Positions 1-5,285 of a stretch of 7,151 bases of DNA are shown here, in pieces; the stretch's first letter is position 1; each line of letters opens with the position of its first letter. The DNA lies in the NCBI GenBank assembly GCA_003222835.1, contig QHXE01000607.1, forward strand, positions 1 to 7,151. The letters run 5' to 3'. Made by a program: the position numbers and the translations under genes. The notes under the pieces were generated by a model. That model did not search any database. It saw nothing but the letters and a program-made list of their open reading frames with translations, and had not been told where the DNA came from. This DNA comes from Acidobacteriota bacterium. Its GTDB lineage: Bacteria; Acidobacteriota; Blastocatellia; Pyrinomonadales; Pyrinomonadaceae.

Positions 1-1004
1 CGATGGGTCTCGGCATCAAGGCTCTTAACTACTCCGCGAGCGAAGCGTTCGCGGAAGCTGAATTAGCAAAGGCCGCAGAAATCGAGGTCGCTTTGACGCC
101 GGCGGTGATCGAGGGCGAAGGTGACTTCGCAGGTTTAACCGGCGCCGTGCCCGGTCTGTTCCCCATTCCCACAAGGAAGCGTCCGAAAGATGAATTGAAG
201 AAAGGTGGCACTGCTGCTGCGGCCAGCTCAATCGCGTTTGCTCTAATTTTCAACGTGCTGCTTTTTGTCGCCGCGCCATTGCTGTTGACCAACGCCTTGT
301 TCGTTGCAGCGGGATGGACGCCTTCAGCAGCCGTCAGAACCTCGAGCGGTAGCGACCGGGTAAGTAATGCGGGCAACGATACCAACGCACAGCAGGCGGG
401 GACGCCTGCGTACCCGGAACAACCGTGGTATACGCACACGTGGGATTCCGTTCGTGGCTACCTTCATCCGGTGCGACCGACGGTTGGATTCAATTTGATC
501 GACGGACTGATTCGCATGACGTTTTTTCTGATCATGATTTTCAGCTTTTCTTTGCTGAAAGACATTCGACGCGTGTTTGAGTATCACGGCGCGGAACATA
601 AGACGGTGTTCACATGGGAAAAAGGATTGGCGCTGACCGTCGATAATGCTCGACCGCAACCGCGGCAGCATCCGCGCTGTGGCACCAGCTTTCTGATGGT
701 GGTGATGCTGGTTTCGATTTTGCTCTTTTCAGTAATCAAGTTCGATTCGTTGCTTTTCAATTTTCTGGTGCGCATCGCTTTGATTCCCGTGGTCGCGGGC
801 ATCTCGTACGAGATCATTCGCCTGTCGGCAAAGAAAGAAAGTGGCGCCTTCTTCAAGTCGATCACGCGGCCCGGAGTCTGGCTCCAGAACATCACGACCA
901 AAGAGCCGGACGATTCGCAATTGGAAGTGGCACTCGAAGCATTAAAAGAGAGTTTGAAATTGGAGCCAAAGCCAACGGAAGCGCAATTGGCGCCGTTGTC
1001 GTGA
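1..1004 (+). CDS. DUF1385 (YqhQ-like) integral membrane protein, 5' end missing
   Basis: The frame is open to the window edge. The ATG at 3 is probably internal: family members normally begin some tens of residues earlier with a GGQAVIEGVMMR-like segment, and the visible [12 protein letters not shown] stretch matches the part after it. Counting from that Met, there is a hydrophobic segment at about 71-103, a polar linker at about 104-160, and further membrane segments at about 165-185, 229-246 and 250-275. The family signature is clear: YHGAEHK (194-200), then HPRCGTSF (223-230), and a C-terminal [21 protein letters not shown] block (290-306). The conserved His, Glu and Cys residues suggest metal or cofactor binding at the membrane, but that is inference and no activity can be assigned. 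The polar linker, rich in Ser, Gly, Asn and Gln, seems longer than in typical homologues. The gene ends with TGA 142 bp before prfA on the same strand, a pairing seen in many bacteria. The family call is firm; the function is unknown. Confidence 0.9.
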   Translation, partial: MGLGIKALNYSASEAFAEAELAKAAEIEVALTPAVIEGEGDFAGLTGAVPGLFPIPTRKRPKDELKKGGTAAAASSIAFALIFNVLLFVAAPLLLTNALFVAAGWTPSAAVRTSSGSDRVSNAGNDTNAQQAGTPAYPEQPWYTHTWDSVRGYLHPVRPTVGFNLIDGLIRMTFFLIMIFSFSLLKDIRRVFEYHGAEHKTVFTWEKGLALTVDNARPQPRQHPRCGTSFLMVVMLVSILLFSVIKFDSLLFNFLVRIALIPVVAGISYEIIRLSAKKESGAFFKSITRPGVWLQNITTKEPDDSQLEVALEALKESLKLEPKPTEAQLAPLS

Positions 1005-1043
1005 AAGGGCGGATGCTCACCGCTTTAGGTGACAAGCTAAAAC

Positions 1044-1082
1044 TTGAACTCTGAACCTTCGCAATCACGGTTCAGACTTCAA
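1044..1082. repeat. 14-bp inverted repeat between the DUF1385 gene and prfA
   Basis: TTGAACTCTGAACC (1044-1057) pairs with GGTTCAGACTTCAA (1069-1082) with a single C-C mismatch (1049/1077), leaving an 11-nt loop. The left arm also reads as two degenerate heptamers, TTGAACT and CTGAACC. No T-tract follows, so it does not look like a standard intrinsic terminator. It could be an RNA hairpin in the prfA leader, a processing site or a dispersed intergenic repeat. The pairing is visible directly; the role is unknown. Confidence 0.6.
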
Positions 1083-1146
1083 CCTTCAGGTTGCTGCCGG
1101 CGAATCGAACAAGCGGAAGCTAGCGAAAACTCTGAGAGACAGAGCC

Positions 1147-2223
1147 ATGCTCGACAAACTTGCACAAATCGAAACGCGTTATGAAGAATTGACGCAAGAG
1201 CTCTCTTCGCCAGAACTGCTTTCGAATCCTCCCGCCTACGCAAAGGCTGCAAAGCAACATCGGAGCCTCGGCGAAATTGTCGAGAAGTATCGAAATTTGA
1301 AGGACATCGAAGCGCAACTCTCGGGCGCGTTCGACCTGCAACAAAACGGCGAAGACGAAGAGATGCGCGAACTGGCGCGCGTCGAAATCGAAGCGTTGCA
1401 GGCACGGCGAGAGCAAACCGAAAACGATCTCAAGCTGCTGCTGGTTCCCAGCGACCCGAACGATGAAAAGAACGTGATTCTGGAAATTCGCGCCGGCACC
1501 GGCGGTGATGAAGCATCGCTGTTCGCTGCTGATATTCTGCGCATGTACGCGCGCTACGCCGAGCGTCAGCGCTGGAAGATGGAAATTCTCGACGCCTCCG
1601 AAACGGGAATCGGCGGCATCAAGGAGGCCGTTGCGTTGATCGAAGGCAACAAAGTTTATTCCAGACTGAAGCACGAATCCGGCGTGCATCGCGTACAGCG
1701 CGTTCCCCAAACCGAAGCCAGCGGACGCATTCACACTTCGGCAATCACCGTTGCGGTTTTGCCCGAGGCCGAAGAAGTCGACGTTAAAATCGATCCGAAA
1801 GACTTGCGGATCGATACGTTTTGTTCGTCGGGCCCGGGCGGGCAGTCGGTGAACACGACTTACTCAGCAGTACGCATCACGCACCTCCCCACCAACGTCG
1901 TCGTTTCGATGCAGGACGAAAAATCGCAAATCAAGAACCGTGAAAAGGCTATGCGTGTCCTGCGCGCCCGTTTGCAGGAAATCGAAGAACAAAAGCAGCA
2001 CGCAGCCATCGCGAGCGATCGCCGTTCGATGGTCGGCAGCGGCGACCGCTCAGAAAAAATCCGCACCTATAACTTCAAAGAAAACCGCGTCACCGATCAT
2101 CGCATCGGTCTCACCATTCATCAGCTCGATCAGGTAATGGACGGATCGCTCGATCCATTCATCAACGCACTAACGACTCACTATCAAGCTGAAAAACTGA
2201 AGGAAGAAGCCGTAGCAGCTTAG
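1147..2223 (+). CDS. prfA: Peptide chain release factor 1 (RF1)
   Basis: This is a complete class I release factor of 358 residues; E. coli RF1 has 360. RF1 binds the ribosomal A site at UAA or UAG and triggers hydrolysis of peptidyl-tRNA in the cytoplasm. The N-terminal part is a helical, coiled-coil-like region (about 1-100). It is followed by the PCRF-domain block RAGTGGDEA (115-123) and the codon-reading tripeptide PQT (187-189) within [19 protein letters not shown] PxT motif identifies RF1; RF2 would show SPF. The catalytic GGQ is at 231-233 within [12 protein letters not shown], and Gln233 is the residue normally methylated by PrmC. The C-terminal basic segment with [14 protein letters not shown] is typical. 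The ATG at 1147 gives an N-terminus that fits the family. Its ribosome site is weak, at best GAGAG at 1134-1138. The gene ends in TAG, a codon read by RF1 itself. It follows the DUF1385 gene on the same strand, and no prmC is found downstream. Confidence 0.98.
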   Translation: MLDKLAQIETRYEELTQELSSPELLSNPPAYAKAAKQHRSLGEIVEKYRNLKDIEAQLSGAFDLQQNGEDEEMRELARVEIEALQARREQTENDLKLLLVPSDPNDEKNVILEIRAGTGGDEASLFAADILRMYARYAERQRWKMEILDASETGIGGIKEAVALIEGNKVYSRLKHESGVHRVQRVPQTEASGRIHTSAITVAVLPEAEEVDVKIDPKDLRIDTFCSSGPGGQSVNTTYSAVRITHLPTNVVVSMQDEKSQIKNREKAMRVLRARLQEIEEQKQHAAIASDRRSMVGSGDRSEKIRTYNFKENRVTDHRIGLTIHQLDQVMDGSLDPFINALTTHYQAEKLKEEAVAA

Positions 2224-2236
2224 GAAGAATAATATT

Positions 2237-2286
2237 TCAAGCCTGACTCTCAAGCCTGACAAGCCTCATGCTGACCCCTCAAGCCT
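2237..2286. repeat. Short direct repeats (TCAAGCCTGAC / AAGCCT) in the convergent gap
   Basis: The 105-bp gap between the convergent stops of prfA and the fused membrane protein gene holds two identical copies of TCAAGCCTGAC (2237-2247 and 2250-2260). Two further AAGCCT units sit at 2261-2266 and 2281-2286, followed by similar tails (CATGCTGACC and AATGCCGATC). The four units are irregularly spaced. I see no stem followed by a T-run that would serve as a terminator for either gene. This may be a degenerate simple repeat of the kind found between convergent genes. The repetition is visible; no function can be given. Confidence 0.6.
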
Positions 2287-2328
2287 AATGCCGATCCAAG
2301 CGCCGTCACGCCGTTCTGATCTTCCGAT

Positions 2329-4827
2329 TTATGCAGGCAGGCGCGATCCGTGAGCCCGCGTCCCCTCAACGTCGGCGGTGAGAACTCTCGCTTGCAGCCT
2401 CGTCAAGACGATGATCAGAATAAGTGTGATCGAATAAGCGGCAAGACCAACGAGCGAACCTGCGGAAAAGCCGTAGGTCATTGAAATCACCATCGCCAAC
2501 GATGCGCCAAAAACCGAGGAGCCTCCGTTCACAGCCCAGGCCCACGACACCAGGTTTCTTGCTTCGCGTGAAGCTAACCGCATCCCTGTTGGAAACGGGA
2601 TACCCATCAAAACGCCCAAAGGCGCGAGCAATCCTGCCGCCGTCAGAATTCGTACCGGCGTCCGAGCGCCCAGCGTCGCGTTCAAAACCGGCTGCAACGA
2701 GATCGAATAGGCCGCCAGTAGCGCGCACAGCGCCGCCAGCGAGATCGACAACCTAAATGCGCCGTTCCATTTTGCGGATGCCAGACTCCCGACGCTACTC
2801 GATATCAATAGAGTGAACAAAACCACTGAAAGCGAATAGACTGGATATCCAAGAAAAAGATTTAGCCGCTGGATCATTACGATCTCAACGCTAATGAAAC
2901 CGAGGCCCAAACCCGAGAAATAAAGCGCCCAGGTCAACGATCGCGCGCGGCCGGAGCCCGCATACTGCGGCTTCGTTCTGGATCCGCGATAACTGCCCAC
3001 GACCATCGGCACGACCAGAAGCAGGACTGTGCAAAATGCGGAAATGATCAGCGATGCGAGCAGGGTTTCCACCCCGAGCGTCAGACTGCCTTCACCGAGC
3101 CGAGACTTTGCGACACCGATCCTGTGCGCCAGCCAGGGCGCCAGCGGCACGCGATCGAAGAAGAAGGGCCGATCGTCGTGGACGGCGGAGATGTCGAACG
3201 GATAATTCGCCACAAATCGTTCGTAGCCGGGGCTCAGCAGCTCGTGAAACTCGTTTGGATCAATTCCGCGGGAGCGATCGTCGGGCGAATAACTAACCAC
3301 GAAATTCATTCGATCAGACCACGCCCGCAGTCTAGTCAACTCCTCCGCATTAAAGCCTGACTGCTTGATCAGGATTGTCGACAACGCGCGCCGAGGATCG
3401 GGACCGTTGGTGCGAACAACAAAAATATGTTTGGCGGGATCGGCGACGTTTTGGCTCCGCAGCGCTTCGACAGCAAGGGTAACAACGCGAAGCGGCTCGA
3501 CAGGTGGAGATGGAAACCATCTGGAAAAAGCAATCACGCCGTTAGGAGTCAGATGTTTCAGATGCTCTTCAAAAGCCTCGACCGTGTAAAGATTGTTTTC
3601 GGTCAAAGCGTAGGCGCCGGCGGTCGAAGCGGCCCACGTATCAACCAAGCTTGCCTGGATCAGATCATACTGTTCGCTCGCGTTACGCAGGAAGCTGCGG
3701 CCTTCGTCGTGCACAATATTCACACCTGGATAGCCGTTGTAGAGTCCCCCGTTGAATGAACGAAATTTCCCCCGCATCAAATCAAGCGTAACCGGATTGA
3801 TCTCGACGCCCGTAATTGGACCACTGCCAAGCAACAGCGCCGTCAACACGTCACGACCGCCACCGGGCCCGAGAATGAGCACATTGTTGTATCGCCGCAT
3901 TTGATACGGCGCTGAGGTCACGTCATAACCAAGGAACGAGAGGCGATTCACGTCGCCGTCGAAACCAAGAATGGTAGTCGCCGCGCCGGCGTCATAGCGT
4001 AAGTAGAGTTCCGGTGTGCGAAAGTTAGGGTCAAGCGTCGTGCTGAGTCCGGCATGGTGAGGCGGACGAGGGGCCCACATGTCTGCCGGTTGGCCAAGCG
4101 TTTCGACTTCCACCCGGGAGAACGAATTCCATTTCGTCGCCAACGTCGGCGGTTGTTGTCTTCCCTTGGCCGCCTTGACGTCGAGAAAATTCCATCGCGC
4201 GTTGGCAACAATCGCTAACAAGAAAAGCACGAGGGCAAGGCACGACGCGCGGAAGAGAGGCCGCGAGTCGTCCTTGGCGAAGACGATCGCGGCTCCTGCT
4301 CCGGCAACCGAGCCAATCAGCACGGCAGTTGGTGCTCCCAGCAGGTTCGTCAAAGGAATAAACGCGAGGCAGCCGAACGCTGCGCCAAACAAGTCGAAGA
4401 AGTACAAACGGTTCGCTCGTTCGGCTCGATGCGCCATCAAGAGAGCAATGACGAGGCCACTCAGAAAGAATGGAATGACGCAGATGAGATAAATAAAGGC
4501 CAGTCTAACGAGATTGCCACGCGTAGGGTACAAAGACACGGAAACTCGAAGCGCGACGAATACTGCGACGACGGTTGTCAACGCAAAACAAAGTGAGAGC
4601 ACGGAGAGTTGGCCCAGCAGCGCGGACTCGCGAAACCGATTGGACCAGAGGTTGGCCGCAAGCCCGCCGGCGGCAAAGCCAAGCATCGCCAGTGACACGA
4701 CCATGAACGATAAATGGTAGAAAAGCGTCACCGAAAATATTCGCGTGAGCAAAAGTTCCAGGAGCAAGACTGCGAAGCTAACTAGAAAGATGCCCGCATC
4801 CAGTCGCGTCGGTTTGTTCAAGCGCAT
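2329..4827 (-). CDS. Fused membrane / spermidine-synthase-like protein (COG4262-like)
   Basis: This 832-residue protein has three parts. Residues 11-209 hold about seven membrane helices, starting with a conserved LLELLLTRIF block (22-31). Residues about 230-560 form a soluble domain with a spermidine-synthase-type SAM-binding fold. Visible motifs are LGPGGGRD (319-326), the acidic-loop VEINPV (341-346), HDEGRSFL (373-380), YDLIQASLVDTWAA (387-400) and DDRPFFF (551-557). Residues 588-810 hold about seven more helices. The layout matches proteins called fused MFS/spermidine synthase. True spermidine synthases transfer an aminopropyl group from decarboxylated SAM to putrescine using an Asp in a YDxIxxD motif; the aligned position here is Ser393, so that activity is doubtful. 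A SAM-type ligand is likely and the substrate is unknown. The ATG at 4827 precedes the first helix by ten residues and has no clear Shine-Dalgarno site. The gene stands alone, convergent with prfA and divergent from the protease. It stops at TAA (2331-2329). The family call is firm; the function is not. Confidence 0.88.
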   Translation of the reverse strand: MRLNKPTRLDAGIFLVSFAVLLLELLLTRIFSVTLFYHLSFMVVSLAMLGFAAGGLAANLWSNRFRESALLGQLSVLSLCFALTTVVAVFVALRVSVSLYPTRGNLVRLAFIYLICVIPFFLSGLVIALLMAHRAERANRLYFFDLFGAAFGCLAFIPLTNLLGAPTAVLIGSVAGAGAAIVFAKDDSRPLFRASCLALVLFLLAIVANARWNFLDVKAAKGRQQPPTLATKWNSFSRVEVETLGQPADMWAPRPPHHAGLSTTLDPNFRTPELYLRYDAGAATTILGFDGDVNRLSFLGYDVTSAPYQMRRYNNVLILGPGGGRDVLTALLLGSGPITGVEINPVTLDLMRGKFRSFNGGLYNGYPGVNIVHDEGRSFLRNASEQYDLIQASLVDTWAASTAGAYALTENNLYTVEAFEEHLKHLTPNGVIAFSRWFPSPPVEPLRVVTLAVEALRSQNVADPAKHIFVVRTNGPDPRRALSTILIKQSGFNAEELTRLRAWSDRMNFVVSYSPDDRSRGIDPNEFHELLSPGYERFVANYPFDISAVHDDRPFFFDRVPLAPWLAHRIGVAKSRLGEGSLTLGVETLLASLIISAFCTVLLLVVPMVVGSYRGSRTKPQYAGSGRARSLTWALYFSGLGLGFISVEIVMIQRLNLFLGYPVYSLSVVLFTLLISSSVGSLASAKWNGAFRLSISLAALCALLAAYSISLQPVLNATLGARTPVRILTAAGLLAPLGVLMGIPFPTGMRLASREARNLVSWAWAVNGGSSVFGASLAMVISMTYGFSAGSLVGLAAYSITLILIIVLTRLQARVLTADVEGTRAHGSRLPA

Positions 4828-4851
4828 CTGGTCTACTTTGAGAGCGTCTTA

Positions 4852-4882
4852 ATTCTACCTCTCTACCCCATTATTCGGTCAG
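4852..4882 (-). promoter_or_regulatory. Weak candidate promoter for the fused membrane protein gene
   Basis: Read on the minus strand, TAGAAT (4857-4852, five of six matches to the -10 consensus) lies 24 nt before the ATG at 4827. A poor -35 match, CTGACC (4882-4877), sits 19 bp upstream, which is longer than ideal. The leader would be very short, which could fit the lack of a clear ribosome site. Such matches arise easily by chance. Confidence 0.25.
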
Positions 4883-5172
4883 CTATTCCGCGTTCGTGTC
4901 ATTGACGTTTAGCTTTTTCGAGCGATGGCCTGATGCAATCAAATCGGCCGTCTTTTCCAGGCGCGCGCACCCCAATCGGCAAGCCGAGAAGCTTGGCAGT
5001 ATAGACTCGACCAGCCGCAGCTCAAAACTGGCGGAGTCTTGGTAGGAACGGCTGGAAAAATTTGTTCCCGCCGAATGCGCACATCATATGAGCTTTGCGC
5101 CCCAGCTCGAATTGCTGCGTGTACGATGAAGACTTCGGCCTTTCAAATCGATTGCATTTCTATTACCTCGTT

Positions 5173-5217
5173 TTCTCAAGACGCTTCTCAACCTTTGCTC
5201 AAGTATTCCTCAAGGCA
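5173..5217 (+). promoter_or_regulatory. Tandem array of four 11-12 bp CTCAA(G) repeats upstream of the protease
   Basis: Four back-to-back units can be read: TTCTCAAGACGC (5173-5184), TTCTCAACCTT (5185-5195), TGCTCAAGTAT (5196-5206) and TCCTCAAGGCA (5207-5217). The CTCAA cores start at 5175, 5187, 5198 and 5209, giving spacings of 12, 11 and 11 bp. All therefore face nearly the same side of the helix. Tandem 11-bp direct repeats are the classic arrangement of binding sites for PhoB/OmpR-type response regulators. The array ends 68 bp before the protease ATG, a sensible place for an activator next to a promoter. A poor -10-like TTTAAC lies at 5223-5228. The repeats are seen directly; the operator role is inferred. 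Confidence 0.5.
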
Positions 5218-5263
5218 GTTTTTTTAACCTGCTCACCGCTCCACTGCAGATTCCAGTTTTTTT
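5216..5263 (+). repeat. Two identical CAGTTTTTTT words in the protease leader region
   Basis: The ten-base word CAGTTTTTTT occurs at 5216-5225 and again at 5254-5263, 38 bp apart. The first follows an imperfect hairpin, CCTTTG (5192-5197) with CAAGG (5211-5215) and one bulged T. The second follows only a 4-bp ACTG/CAGT stem (5243-5246/5254-5257). Both resemble weak terminator tails and might be attenuation or pausing sites in the leader, or simply AT-rich promoter DNA. Confidence 0.4.
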
Positions 5264-5272
5264 GAAATACCC

Positions 5273-5280
5273 GAGGAGGT
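5273..5280 (+). promoter_or_regulatory. Strong Shine-Dalgarno site for the protease gene
   Basis: GAGGAGGT lies five bases before the ATG at 5286 and closely matches the anti-Shine-Dalgarno sequence. It is much stronger than the sites before prfA or the fused membrane protein gene. It fixes the protease start and suggests efficient translation. Confidence 0.85.
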
Positions 5281-5285
5281 TCACC

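Larger units (their letters stand above)
4828..5285. other. Divergent intergenic region, 458 bp, no credible gene
   Basis: This gap separates the minus-strand fused membrane protein gene from the plus-strand protease gene. The left part (4828 to about 5170) shows no convincing coding sequence, tRNA or strong hairpin. A 62-codon plus-strand frame at 5039-5227 has no recognisable protein features or ribosome site, and it runs into the repeat array. The right part holds the tandem CTCAA(G) repeats, two T-runs and the protease ribosome site, so regulatory content is concentrated toward the protease. An undetected small RNA in the left part cannot be ruled out by eye. Confidence 0.6.

Noticed and set aside
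33..55. 7-bp inverted repeat TCCGCGA / TCGCGGA near the window start
   Set aside because: It lies inside conserved coding sequence (SASEAFAEA region) and is explained by Ala/Ser/Glu codons; there is no further sign of a regulatory role.
1120..1734. 204-codon open frame on the minus strand across prfA
   Set aside because: It is fully antisense to the well-supported prfA gene, has no recognisable domain, and is explained by codon bias of the real gene.
2224..2328. Possible bidirectional terminator between the convergent genes
   Set aside because: I could not find a GC-rich stem followed by T-runs on either strand; only direct repeats are visible.
4079..4492. 137-codon plus-strand frame inside the fused membrane protein gene
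   Set aside because: It is a shadow of the minus-strand gene; the product is basic with no domain or ribosome site.
4902..4907. TTGACG resembling a -35 box on the plus strand
   Set aside because: There is no -10-like sequence at the proper distance and no gene nearby downstream on that strand.
5039..5227. 62-codon plus-strand frame in the divergent intergenic region
   Set aside because: It has no Shine-Dalgarno site and no recognisable features, and it runs through the repeat array; chance is the simplest explanation.
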